Of a stretch of DNA of 33,433 bases, positions 1 through 9,538 are shown piece after piece (the first letter of the stretch is position 1; every line of letters begins with the position of its first letter). Made by a program: the position numbers and the translations under genes. This stretch comes from Chitinophaga pinensis (GTDB taxonomy: Bacteria; Bacteroidota; Bacteroidia; NS11-12g; UBA9320), in NCBI GenBank assembly GCA_945890595.1, contig CAMDCQ010000003.1:1-33433 (forward strand), given 5' to 3'. The notes beneath the pieces were generated by a model that saw only the letters and a program-made list of their open reading frames with translations, was not told the origin of the DNA and ran no database searches.

Positions 1-252
1 TTTGTAGGAGCCAATGGTTATCGCATAATAGACACTCCTGGTATCAAAGATTTTGGTATGGTGGATATGCAACCTAGCTTGGTTTCACATTATTTCCCAG
101 AAATGCGTGCACTGTTAGCAGGTTGTAAATTTAACGACTGTGTGCATACCGAAGAACCTGAGTGTAAAGTAGTAGAAGCCTTGCACAATGGAGAGATAAG
201 CCCTAGTAGATATGTCAATTACCTAGGCATTTTAGAAGAGGTGACTAAATAA
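1..252 (+). CDS. rsgA: Ribosome small subunit-dependent GTPase A, C-terminal part (truncated by window edge)
   Basis: Frame is open from base 1: FVGANGYRIIDTPGIKDFGM...; DTPGIK G3 motif followed by the C-x6-C-x-H-x5-C zinc motif (CKFNDCVHTEEPEC) of RsgA/YjeQ. Confidence 0.93.
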   Translation, partial: FVGANGYRIIDTPGIKDFGMVDMQPSLVSHYFPEMRALLAGCKFNDCVHTEEPECKVVEALHNGEISPSRYVNYLGILEEVTK

Positions 253-712
253 TCTGTAATCCACCTTCGTCATTGCGTATTTTTACTTCCCAAGTCTTAT
301 CTGGAAGTAATAGTACAGATGCAATAAACGAATCGTATGGCATTCGCTCACCCCATTCTTCTGGAGAAATAAAAGAAAGAATTTTAGTTCCATTCTTCTC
401 ATACAGGTGATATACCTCATGTATTTTAGGCGTGAATTTCATCTCCGCTTCATATATCCCATAAGAGACTTCCAAACGAGCTTCGATTTCGCGTACCTGA
501 TTCATAATAACATCCGCTTGCTTGCGCAGCATAGTCATTTGCTGCTCTGCATGTTTTTGCATAGCTTCTACGGCAGAAGCTTTTATTTTACCTTTATTTT
601 CAGGATTAATAACGGGTGACGATACAGATAATGGTATAGGTGAAAACTTCGCCTCCCCCGTATAATACTGCTTTATCTCTTTATCTTCACTCATGGTAAC
701 CTTATAAACCAC
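245..712 (-). CDS. DUF2452 domain-containing protein
   Basis: 155-aa ORF with the FSPIPLSVSSPVINPENKGKIKASAVEAMQKHAEQQM...LRKQA pattern typical of DUF2452 proteins of Bacteroidota. Confidence 0.75.
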   Translation of the reverse strand: MVYKVTMSEDKEIKQYYTGEAKFSPIPLSVSSPVINPENKGKIKASAVEAMQKHAEQQMTMLRKQADVIMNQVREIEARLEVSYGIYEAEMKFTPKIHEVYHLYEKNGTKILSFISPEEWGERMPYDSFIASVLLLPDKTWEVKIRNDEGGLQII

Positions 713-783
713 TTTAAGTGCATATAGTTCGTTTAATTCTGTATAATCTAAAAACTTTGAGGTATTACTATTGTTTAACCACT

Positions 784-1377
784 ATGAAAAATACACTTCT
801 TATGGCTTTAGTGATATGGGCTTCAAGCTGTACATCTACTAAAAAAAATAATACCACTAGCCAAACCTCTATGAGCACACAAAATACCACAACCCAAAGC
901 AAAAGCTTTTATGACTTTTCGATAGCAACGCTAGATGAAAATGGCGCTATCAATATGGCAGACTATAAAGGCAAAAAAATACTGATTGTAAACGTTGCAT
1001 CAAAATGTGGCTACACTCCACAATACGAAGGTTTACAAAAACTTTATACCGAACATGGGGACAAAGTACAAATCATTGGTTTTCCTTGTAATCAATTTAT
1101 GGGACAAGAACCAGGTGGCAAAGAAGATATTGCTAGTTTTTGTCAAAAAAATTACGGAGTCACTTTTCCGCTAACTACAAAAATAGACGTGAAAGGAAAG
1201 GATCAACATGCCATATATGAATGGTTAACTTCTAAAGATTATAACGGAATTGATGATTATAAAGTGGGATGGAATTTTAATAAATTCCTTCTAGATGAAA
1301 ACGGAAAATTGATAGCACACTACGATTCAGGTGTTACTCCTATGAGTGAAGAACTTGTTAATGCCATTTTAAAGTAG
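784..1377 (+). CDS. Glutathione peroxidase family lipoprotein
   Basis: NVASKCGYTPQYEGLQKLY, GFPCNQFMGQEPG and KVGWNFNKFLLDENG motifs. ATG at 784 gives a lipoprotein signal (MKNTLLMALVIWASSC); the 718 start is less likely. Confidence 0.9.
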   Translation: MKNTLLMALVIWASSCTSTKKNNTTSQTSMSTQNTTTQSKSFYDFSIATLDENGAINMADYKGKKILIVNVASKCGYTPQYEGLQKLYTEHGDKVQIIGFPCNQFMGQEPGGKEDIASFCQKNYGVTFPLTTKIDVKGKDQHAIYEWLTSKDYNGIDDYKVGWNFNKFLLDENGKLIAHYDSGVTPMSEELVNAILK

Positions 1378-1427
1378 AATCTTTCCCCTTAATATTGGAC
1401 GTTAAAGGTCTTTATCATTTCTTAAAC

Positions 1428-3344
1428 TTACGGAAGAGCAGATTTAATAAACTTGCTTAAGAGTGACTTATCTTCCGTATTGACTTTTATCGTGTATAAG
1501 CCGTTTGCTAAGGAAGACACATCTACTTGAATCATATTGTTTGTAGGTGTGTTAATCTGTTCTTTAAGTATTAGACGGCCTTGCAAGTCGTAAATAAGTA
1601 GTTCATTTACCTTTTTGTCTTCTACATAAATGTTCAACTCTCGGTAAGTTGGATTAGGAAATAACGTTATGCCTGTAAGATCTAGATGTAATCCTTCAAG
1701 CACTACATCCTTGGAGATAAGCCAGAAATTAGGATCAAAATAGAGTTCCTCCACCTTAAAACCCAAGTCTAATATTGCGTTTTGATTACCCACTGAATGG
1801 TCTACTATAAACAGGGTATCCTTATTTTCCCCTTTCGCACGGTACTCTATTTTAAGTGGAAAAAAAGATACCGAAGGATGCGAAGTAACTTGACTTATAG
1901 CGAGTGCTACTTTACCCGCGGGTAGCCTATTCCAAACTGTAGTTATGGTGGGCCAGCCTTCTTTGTAAATATAACGATCAAAAAAATCGGTTAAATCCTG
2001 ACCTGATTCTAGTTCCAGTGCTTCTTTAAAATCTACTGTGTGAGCAAAACCGTAGCACAATTCAGCATTTGCCATGTAATTCCGCGTAGCGTTAAAAAAC
2101 ACATCGTCGCCCAGCTCCCAGCGCAACAGATGCAATACTTTTGCCCCTTTGCGATAACGCATATCTCCAAAAAATAGATTGTTCACGTTAGTGGTATCGT
2201 AGGCAAAAACGGCACCATCTGTATTCCGAGTAATTCTATTATTGCACGTTTTTAAAAAGTCAATAAATGGTAGCTTCCCTTGTACCATTTCTCGAGCGAG
2301 TCCATTGGCATAGGTTGCCCAGCCTTCGTTTAACCATAAATCTGCCCAACTACCGCAGGTTATCTTATCTCCAAACCATTGATGCGCAAGTTCATGCGCC
2401 ATAAGGTCAAATCCTAGATCACTCATGGAGCTCATGGTTTGATGCTCCATACCTCCACCTCTTGCAAACTGGGCATGCCCATACTTTTCCTTTTTAAACG
2501 GATAATCACCAAACAAACTGTCAAATGCGCGCATCATTCCGTGTATGGCTAAACTAAGAGTATCTGCAGCAGGTTTATAGGCTGGATACAAGTAATCTAA
2601 GTGATAAACACTGTCGCCACCACTCAGCGGTATGTAAAAACTTTGCTCATAATAATTGGTAACGGTAACTGAAACTAAATAGGTTGAGATGGGGTAGCGG
2701 TGTTTCCAATGGTAAACCAAACTGCTGTCTGACAAGGTATCTACCCCTTGCAACATGCCTTGTCCTGCGGCTTTATTGCCTTTTGGGATGGTATACTCAA
2801 AGTCCATGGAATCTATTTTATCTGTAAGCTGCTGCTTACATGGCCACCAACCGTAAGCTCCATAAGGCTCTGATAATGTCCAGGCGATAGGCCCATCTTG
2901 CGTATAATCAAAGTTAAAACCGTACTGATCGTTCTTACTCGGATCACCTTGATAGTATATTTCTATCGCTATTTTATTACCTTTATTTTGATTAGGGATC
3001 GTTATAGAAACTTCGTCGTTTTGATGAGAAAACGGTATGGACTTATTCTGGAAGATTACAGAATCTACGGTCATTCGTATGTCCAAATCAAACGAAAACG
3101 TATTAAAATTACTTTCTAAAGCGACTAATTCAGAGTATACACTCCCTTTTATAAAACGTACAGCAGGATCTATCTGTAGTTTTAATTTATGATAGATAAT
3201 GTCGTACGATTGACCGCTGAGCTTTGACTTAAAGTTTTGTTTAGCCGCATAGGCAGCCTTTTCGCCTTTTATGATAGCCTCTAAATCTTGTCCAACAGCA
3301 GAAACACTAAGGGCAACTAATATACTAAAAATGAAATTTCGCAT
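1428..3344 (-). CDS. M1 family metallopeptidase (aminopeptidase N-like) with T9SS C-terminal sorting domain
   Basis: HELAHQWFGDKITCGSWADLWLNEGWATY zinc site, GGGMEHQTM exopeptidase motif, C-terminal LFPNPTYRELNIYVED...GLYTIKVNTEDKSLLSKFIK T9SS domain. Start at internal Met 3344 (MRNFIFSILVALSVSAVGQ signal peptide) preferred over 3398. Confidence 0.92.
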   Translation of the reverse strand: MRNFIFSILVALSVSAVGQDLEAIIKGEKAAYAAKQNFKSKLSGQSYDIIYHKLKLQIDPAVRFIKGSVYSELVALESNFNTFSFDLDIRMTVDSVIFQNKSIPFSHQNDEVSITIPNQNKGNKIAIEIYYQGDPSKNDQYGFNFDYTQDGPIAWTLSEPYGAYGWWPCKQQLTDKIDSMDFEYTIPKGNKAAGQGMLQGVDTLSDSSLVYHWKHRYPISTYLVSVTVTNYYEQSFYIPLSGGDSVYHLDYLYPAYKPAADTLSLAIHGMMRAFDSLFGDYPFKKEKYGHAQFARGGGMEHQTMSSMSDLGFDLMAHELAHQWFGDKITCGSWADLWLNEGWATYANGLAREMVQGKLPFIDFLKTCNNRITRNTDGAVFAYDTTNVNNLFFGDMRYRKGAKVLHLLRWELGDDVFFNATRNYMANAELCYGFAHTVDFKEALELESGQDLTDFFDRYIYKEGWPTITTVWNRLPAGKVALAISQVTSHPSVSFFPLKIEYRAKGENKDTLFIVDHSVGNQNAILDLGFKVEELYFDPNFWLISKDVVLEGLHLDLTGITLFPNPTYRELNIYVEDKKVNELLIYDLQGRLILKEQINTPTNNMIQVDVSSLANGLYTIKVNTEDKSLLSKFIKSALP

Positions 3345-3470
3345 TGGCTTTACAAACTTATGCATCTCTACTGTTTTTGAGCAACTCCTGCTGATCATAT
3401 TTTAGCATTATTAGTAACTAATTAAGGAGCGATGCTGTAGCAGTTGTGTAGCTTAACGGGACTTTAACTA

Positions 3471-5468
3471 TTATTCTAAATTAATTGTTTGTCCCTTAGG
3501 AAACTTCACTTGATACTTAAAGTTAAGCTCTGTAGTTTTTTGTGAATCTATGGTTAACTCCCATTTAAGTTCGCCTGTTTGCTCCGCATGAATTGCACCA
3601 TTTTTATCCTTTAACAGCACCTCTATGTCTTTTGGCATGCTGCTTACAGGCACTTGATCGTACACAATTAAGTTGATAGGTTGTTGTTTATTATTCCTTA
3701 CTTTTATTTCAAACTGACGTTTTTCTAAAGTCTCTTTCCCGATAAATTCTCTACTGGTTTGCGACTTTACTTTTTGTCGGCTAATAAGCACATTTTTATC
3801 TCTACCCAATGATATATTTAGCGTGTCTGATAGAAAACGCACATCTAAAATAGACTTGCCAATATAGGTGCTCTCAAAATATAAATTAGCTTCACCTTCA
3901 AGAAGATTATACTCACTCCAGTCAGCTACTCTGGCTATTAAAAATGCTGCTTTCTCTAATTTTGGAACACTTCTGTACTCGTAATACGCTGGCACCTTTG
4001 CTTCATTTATCGAAACCACCTTCTGCTTACCATCGCTTTTTATCGTAAAAGGTATATCGAGTGTTATTTCTAAGCTAGTTTGATTTTCCAACGGCATTAC
4101 AGCAATAGGCGTAGAAACATATACCTGTTTATCTTTTCGGGGCGCGGTAAGTGAAAAACGGTTGTAGCCTGTGCTTACCAATCCCTCCGTTTCTGCCCAA
4201 GTATAGCTTTGTAAGGGTGCTGATGCAGAATATTGCATATCATCATCCGACTCCAAGAAAGAACGATTTGCATCCATATTAATCTGAATTTGAGCGTTAT
4301 TTTGTGTGCTGGTAAGCACAATGTTATTTCCTGCACTTGCACTTACCGATTCATACATATCTCCGAAACCAATGCTGCTCACAAAAAGTTGATTTTTACC
4401 TTGAGGCAAGGTGATGGACCAATTACCATTTTCGTCCGTAATTGTGCCTATTGACGTTCCTTGTACCTTAATAGTGGCATAAGCAATTGCCGCTCCATTT
4501 GCATCGGTTACTCTGCCAGATGCTTGCGAAGCATTGCTGCTTATATAGTTGCCTAAGTTGTACGAATTTTGAGTAGCGTTAGCCTTGTATGGGTTTGGAT
4601 TATAGCCGGCGTCTACATAGTTTAGATAGTACGGTGTTAGCACAGGCAAATCACCACTTTGATATGGATTTGCATTGCTAAAGGTAAGACTTACACCATC
4701 CCAATCCTCCCCGGTATTTTGCTGCACATTTGCTTTGTATATAAGGGTGAGTGGGTCATTTATCGTTTGTACGCGTATATCGTAACTCGGATACCAGCTG
4801 GCATGATTAACCAAGTAACTCAATTCAAATTGGCCACTGGTAGATTTATTTGCTTGGAGCTCCAGAAGTATTTCGCTCGTATTTTGAGTTAACTTACTAT
4901 TTATGGCATCTAGTTGATTTCTAAATTTGCTCATAGCCGAGCTAATATCTGCTTTTTGGTAGCTGTGCTTGTTTCTTTTTTTAGCAATAAGTAGCAATTC
5001 ATCATAATAAAACTGATGTACGGCACGAAAAGTAGCTGCGTCTAAATTATCGTTTTGGCCCTTTATGCCCCTATTTGTTTGTAAAAATTGTTCACTTTGA
5101 TTCAGCGTATTTAGCTCGATATCTACCAGTTTAGATTTGGCCTGATAGTAATTTAGGCTGTCTGATATTTTCTTTAAATCACCAGATAGCTCTTTCTCGT
5201 CCATATAGTTCATTTGATGGCGAATAGATAAAATGGTAAACTCTCCATTGCCTTTTACTTGTATGGTTTTAGCATCTAAGTACGGAGATAATTCTGTGAT
5301 GCGCAGGGTTTGTGTACCCCCAGATAGTTTAGAAGTAAATGAACGAGTTACCTGGGCTCCATTTAAAAAAACGGTTACTTTTTTAATATCTGATTTTATC
5401 TCATCTAAAGCAAAAGAAGAAACACTCAGGAAAATAGTAAAAGCGATGAAGATGATTTTTTTTAGCAT
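3471..5468 (-). CDS. MuiA / DUF4139 family protein with internal carboxypeptidase-regulatory-like domain
   Basis: Signal peptide, N-terminal VTVFLNGAQVTRSFTSKLSGGTQTLRITELSPYLDAKTIQVKG (DUF4140-like), SYLVNHASWYPSYDIRVQTINDPLTLIYKANVQQNTGEDWDGVSLTFSNANP (DUF4139), and an inserted ASGRVTDANGAAIAYATIKVQGTSIGTITDENGNWSITLP module. Confidence 0.87.
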   Translation of the reverse strand: MLKKIIFIAFTIFLSVSSFALDEIKSDIKKVTVFLNGAQVTRSFTSKLSGGTQTLRITELSPYLDAKTIQVKGNGEFTILSIRHQMNYMDEKELSGDLKKISDSLNYYQAKSKLVDIELNTLNQSEQFLQTNRGIKGQNDNLDAATFRAVHQFYYDELLLIAKKRNKHSYQKADISSAMSKFRNQLDAINSKLTQNTSEILLELQANKSTSGQFELSYLVNHASWYPSYDIRVQTINDPLTLIYKANVQQNTGEDWDGVSLTFSNANPYQSGDLPVLTPYYLNYVDAGYNPNPYKANATQNSYNLGNYISSNASQASGRVTDANGAAIAYATIKVQGTSIGTITDENGNWSITLPQGKNQLFVSSIGFGDMYESVSASAGNNIVLTSTQNNAQIQINMDANRSFLESDDDMQYSASAPLQSYTWAETEGLVSTGYNRFSLTAPRKDKQVYVSTPIAVMPLENQTSLEITLDIPFTIKSDGKQKVVSINEAKVPAYYEYRSVPKLEKAAFLIARVADWSEYNLLEGEANLYFESTYIGKSILDVRFLSDTLNISLGRDKNVLISRQKVKSQTSREFIGKETLEKRQFEIKVRNNKQQPINLIVYDQVPVSSMPKDIEVLLKDKNGAIHAEQTGELKWELTIDSQKTTELNFKYQVKFPKGQTINLE

Positions 5469-5656
5469 AGCTGATTAATACGGCACAAGTTATAAAGGTA
5501 AACGGGAAATGGAATGTTTTTATTAGAAAATGAACATACTGTGACCTATTTGAAGATACATACTTAAATAATGTTAAAGCGACGTGACAGTATAGTTTTA
5601 CATACTTATAAATTTGAATGCTTCAGTATGGTTATTTTTCTACCTTTGCCTTACCC

Positions 5657-6130
5657 TTGAAAAAATACCTTTTCATACTAGCCATCACCGCGTTTTTATT
5701 TGTTGGGTGCAACGAAGATGTATTGGTAGATGAATATCATACACTCCCTGTTTCAGGCTGGGAATACAAAGACGTTATCACCGATTCGTTTGAAGTATTG
5801 GAACCCGGGCACTATCACCAACTATCAGCCAATTTGAGAATAAACGGCGATTACCCTTACGCTAATTTTCATGTAAAAATGAACATTACTTTTCCAGACA
5901 GTAGTTCAAAAGAATATAACGTACCCCTTCAACTTGCAGAGAAATCTGGCAAATGGTTAGGTTCAGGATTGGGAGATGTTATCACCTTTAGAATTCCCGT
6001 TTTTCATAGAAAATTTTTAACCCAAAAGGGAAAATATACCGTTTCCATAAGTCAAGATATGCGATTGGAGTCTGTTCCAAACATAGTATCTGCTGGCTTA
6101 AGAGTAGAACAACAAGAAGAAATATTTTAA
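5657..6130 (+). CDS. gldH: Gliding motility lipoprotein GldH
   Basis: (M)KKYLFILAITAFLFVGC lipobox followed by GldH-type sequence. TTG at 5657 proposed as start because a -7-like TACCTTTG (5641-5648) lies inside the longer ORF that begins at 5618. Confidence 0.82.
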   Translation: MKKYLFILAITAFLFVGCNEDVLVDEYHTLPVSGWEYKDVITDSFEVLEPGHYHQLSANLRINGDYPYANFHVKMNITFPDSSSKEYNVPLQLAEKSGKWLGSGLGDVITFRIPVFHRKFLTQKGKYTVSISQDMRLESVPNIVSAGLRVEQQEEIF

Positions 6131-6134
6131 CAAC

Positions 6135-7529
6135 ATGAATAATTACGACGTAGCAATAATAGGAAGTGGGCCAGGCGGATATGTATGCGCTATTCGATGT
6201 GCACAGTTAGGACTTAAAACCGCTATCATCGAAAAATACGCAACCCTCGGAGGCACATGCCTGAACGTAGGTTGTATTCCTAGTAAAGCGTTGCTAGATA
6301 GCTCTCATCAATATCATGATGCGGTACATAAGTTTGCCGATCACGGTATTAGCATCGGAACGCCTAAAATAGATTTTAAGCAAATGATTGCCCGTAAGCA
6401 AGGCGTGGTAGACCAAATGACGAAAGGCGTTGATTTCCTTATGAAAAAAAATAAGGTTGACGTGTACGTAGGAATGGGGTCATTTGTAGATGCCAATACT
6501 ATCCAAATAGACGGCGAAAAGAAAGAAACTATCTCTGCTAAAAATATTGTAATCGCGACCGGAAGTAAGCCAACTAGCTTTCCAGGAATGGAGATCGATA
6601 AAAAACGCGTAATATCTTCTACTGAAGCCTTAACCTTAACCGAAATACCTAAACACCTAGTGGTAATAGGCGGCGGTGTAATTGGCTTAGAACTCGGTTC
6701 TGTGTACCATAGGCTAGGCGCTGAAGTGAGCATAGTAGAATATGCCGACAGTGTAATCTCTACCATGGATGCTGGCTTAGGTAAAGAAATGGGACGTATC
6801 TTAAAGAAACAAGGTATGAACTTATACCTGGGTCATAAAGTTACATCAGTAACTACCAATGGTAAAGTGGTTACGGTAAAAGCAGAAGGCAAAAAAGGGG
6901 ATATAGCGTTAGAAGCAGACTATTGTTTGGTATCGGTAGGCAGACGTCCGTATACAGATGGACTAGGCGCAGACAAAGCAGGAGTTAAACTGGATGATAA
7001 AGGAAGAATAGAAACCAACGGTCATTTACAAACCAATGTTCCGACTATCTACGCGATAGGTGATGTGGTAAAAGGTGCTATGCTTGCCCACAAAGCAGAA
7101 GAAGAAGGCGTGATGGTTGCAGAAATATTAGCTGGACAAAAACCCCATATCAATTACAATCTTATCCCAGGCGTAGTATATACATGGCCTGAGATTGCAG
7201 GAATCGGCCAAACAGAAGAGCAACTTAAAGCTTCAGGAATAAAATACAAAGTAGGTCAATTCCCATTTAGAGCCAATGGTCGTGCAGTTGCAGGCATGGA
7301 TACTGATGGTTTTGTAAAAATACTAGCCGATGCAGAGACGGATGAAGTAATTGGTGCCCATATGATAGGACCACGTGTTGCCGATATGATTTCTGAAATC
7401 GCCGTTGCTATGGAGTTTCGTGCAAGTGCCGAAGATATTGCGCGTATTTGCCATGCCCATCCTACAACAAGTGAAGTAACCAAAGAAGCTGCACTAGCGG
7501 CCACTGGCAATCGGGCGTTACACTCTTAA
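6135..7529 (+). CDS. lpdA: Dihydrolipoyl dehydrogenase
   Basis: GSGPGGYVCAIRCAQLG FAD motif, GGTCLNVGCIPSKALL redox disulfide, GGGVIGLELGSVYHRLG NAD motif, C-terminal HAHPTTSEVTKEA. Confidence 0.97.
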   Translation: MNNYDVAIIGSGPGGYVCAIRCAQLGLKTAIIEKYATLGGTCLNVGCIPSKALLDSSHQYHDAVHKFADHGISIGTPKIDFKQMIARKQGVVDQMTKGVDFLMKKNKVDVYVGMGSFVDANTIQIDGEKKETISAKNIVIATGSKPTSFPGMEIDKKRVISSTEALTLTEIPKHLVVIGGGVIGLELGSVYHRLGAEVSIVEYADSVISTMDAGLGKEMGRILKKQGMNLYLGHKVTSVTTNGKVVTVKAEGKKGDIALEADYCLVSVGRRPYTDGLGADKAGVKLDDKGRIETNGHLQTNVPTIYAIGDVVKGAMLAHKAEEEGVMVAEILAGQKPHINYNLIPGVVYTWPEIAGIGQTEEQLKASGIKYKVGQFPFRANGRAVAGMDTDGFVKILADAETDEVIGAHMIGPRVADMISEIAVAMEFRASAEDIARICHAHPTTSEVTKEAALAATGNRALHS

Positions 7530-7543
7530 GTTAACTGCGCCAT

Positions 7544-8929
7544 CTAAAATTTATATTCTATCCCAAACTTTAGACCATGCGTGATAAGTTTCTGATCGTA
7601 ACTTTTCATTATAGAGTTTAGTGATATGGTATAATTATATAGCGTAAACACATTTATATTGTTGAACATGGTAAATTTCGCTCCTGTTGACACGTGTGGT
7701 TGATAGAGTACGTTAGTAAGATAATCAGCAGATAGCAAACCTACTTCGTATACGATTTGACCATCCACATTCCCTTGATTTATGGTATAAAGACCTTTTT
7801 GATTTTGCAAAAATGAAGCGGTAAACCCCAGCTCTCCAAACAACTTAAATCGATTGAATGATTTTTGATATTGAACCACTAACGGAACATTAACATAGCT
7901 TATGCGGGTTTCGCAATCCTTGCAGGCTGTAAAGACTGACGAATCGGTTGTAGCTTTAATTTCTTTTTTGATTAATGATATGTTATTTCCCGAAGGAGTC
8001 GTCGTATAAGTACGTTTTATGATAGCATAAGAAGTATCGTACGTAGTAGCATATGTAAACGATTTATAATTGGTATTTTCTCGTATTACGGTTTGTCCTA
8101 GTCCTAATTTGAGCGCCCAATCCCCTAGCTGTACACCAAAATCTAAACCGTAATTGGTAACCCTAAAAGGAATCTCGTCGGTCTGAATATGATACAATTC
8201 ACTTGATACTTTTTGTTTGGCGTAAGCAAAATTCCCTGCGTAAACACTAATAAAATAGTGCACTGGAGGTTTGTGAGGTGTTAATACGATTGCACTCCAT
8301 AACGAATCTTCATCATCCACTTTTTCAGGTATATTCCAAGTGGTGTCTACTTTCATTTCGTTTACAAGATTCATCCATTTCGCATCCTGCCAATTAATAA
8401 CCATTTTTAAATCGGATTTTTCATTTTCTACGAGTTGAGTGAAAACCTCTGTTTGCTGCATTATCTCGGAGTCCATAAAATCTAAATTATCGAGCATCCA
8501 AGGTTCAGAATACAATTTATTCTTACCTTTAATTTGCGTGTATGGATTCCGTTTGGGGAAGATTTGGCTTTTGCCGAAAATAATATTCTCATTTTTACGA
8601 CGAGATGTCTGAGATAAATTCTTTGCTCTTTTTTGAGCGAAAGCTTCCTCCCATTTTGGAGATTCCTTAATGATGCTTGATGCACTTGTATTTTGCCCCT
8701 TAGAAAACAGATGAGGTTTATTCCCTTTTTTAAGAACACTGTAGGATAAGACACATAATACTATAAGCGCAACTGCTATCCCGGTTCGGAATAGCCAAAA
8801 GACCAATACGCCTTTGTGATCATCCTCTAACAATTCTTCCATTCTATCCCAATCCGCTGAAGAATAGGGAACTGTTGGTTTGCCCAGTTTCTCTTTTAAA
8901 AAATCATCTAACGTATTCTTCTGACTCAT
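7544..8929 (-). CDS. Single-TM protein with C-terminal outer-membrane beta-barrel-like domain; candidate dual-membrane-spanning anti-sigma factor
   Basis: N-terminus LDDFLKEKLGKPTVPYSSADWDRMEELLED (cytoplasmic-type), one TM segment VLVFWLFRTGIAVALIVLCVLSYSVL, long polar linker, PorT-like beta-rich C-terminus ending HGLKFGIEYKF. Start codon overlaps the sigma gene stop (ATGA). Confidence 0.75.
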   Translation of the reverse strand: MSQKNTLDDFLKEKLGKPTVPYSSADWDRMEELLEDDHKGVLVFWLFRTGIAVALIVLCVLSYSVLKKGNKPHLFSKGQNTSASSIIKESPKWEEAFAQKRAKNLSQTSRRKNENIIFGKSQIFPKRNPYTQIKGKNKLYSEPWMLDNLDFMDSEIMQQTEVFTQLVENEKSDLKMVINWQDAKWMNLVNEMKVDTTWNIPEKVDDEDSLWSAIVLTPHKPPVHYFISVYAGNFAYAKQKVSSELYHIQTDEIPFRVTNYGLDFGVQLGDWALKLGLGQTVIRENTNYKSFTYATTYDTSYAIIKRTYTTTPSGNNISLIKKEIKATTDSSVFTACKDCETRISYVNVPLVVQYQKSFNRFKLFGELGFTASFLQNQKGLYTINQGNVDGQIVYEVGLLSADYLTNVLYQPHVSTGAKFTMFNNINVFTLYNYTISLNSIMKSYDQKLITHGLKFGIEYKF

Positions 8930-9492
8930 TTTATTAAGCTTCTTTTAAAATTCTCATTTCGTTGTCTTTCTTCTAATAAGGTTTTCATCATTCTCCTAGC
9001 TCTATTGAGGTGCCATCTACTTACTCCTTCAGATATTTTTAACAGTTTTGCAATTTCTTTATGCGAATACCCATCTATCACAAAAAGATTCAGTACATTT
9101 TTGTTAATGGCAGGTAATCGATGAAGAAGTTCTAGCACGTCACTTTCTTCTAAATTCTGTTCCCCCTCATTCAAAACAAGATTTTCATCTTCATCTAGGT
9201 CCTCCGTGACAACTATTTTGCGTTCATAACTGGCGTTTTTTCGATACTCATCTATGCTGGTATTTATCGCAATATTTCGTATCCATGTGGCCAAGGCAAA
9301 TTGGCTATCATAGTTATTAATACTTTTAAGCACCTTAAAAAATGAGGTATTTATAAGGTGACTAATCTGATTTTGGCTTGCAGAATACCGACTCGCAATA
9401 TTATGTAACAGTGGATAGAATGCCTTATATAATGCATTCTGAGACCTCCTATCTTTGCGAATACAGCCTGCTATAATTTCGTCTATTTGCAA
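8926..9492 (-). CDS. RNA polymerase sigma factor, sigma-70 family (ECF)
   Basis: Sigma2-like FALATWIRNIAINTSIDEYRK and sigma4-like LLHRLPAINKNVLNLFVIDGYSHKEIAKLLKISEGVSRWHLNRARRMM; apparent TTG start. Confidence 0.9.
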   Translation of the reverse strand: MQIDEIIAGCIRKDRRSQNALYKAFYPLLHNIASRYSASQNQISHLINTSFFKVLKSINNYDSQFALATWIRNIAINTSIDEYRKNASYERKIVVTEDLDEDENLVLNEGEQNLEESDVLELLHRLPAINKNVLNLFVIDGYSHKEIAKLLKISEGVSRWHLNRARRMMKTLLEERQRNENFKRSLIK

Positions 9493-9538
9493 AACAAATT
9501 AGAAGACACATGATGTGCCTGCCTACTTAAATTTTTGA

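Noticed and set aside
6341-6766. 141-aa minus-strand ORF inside lpdA
   Set aside because: Fully antisense to a well-conserved gene; shadow ORF.
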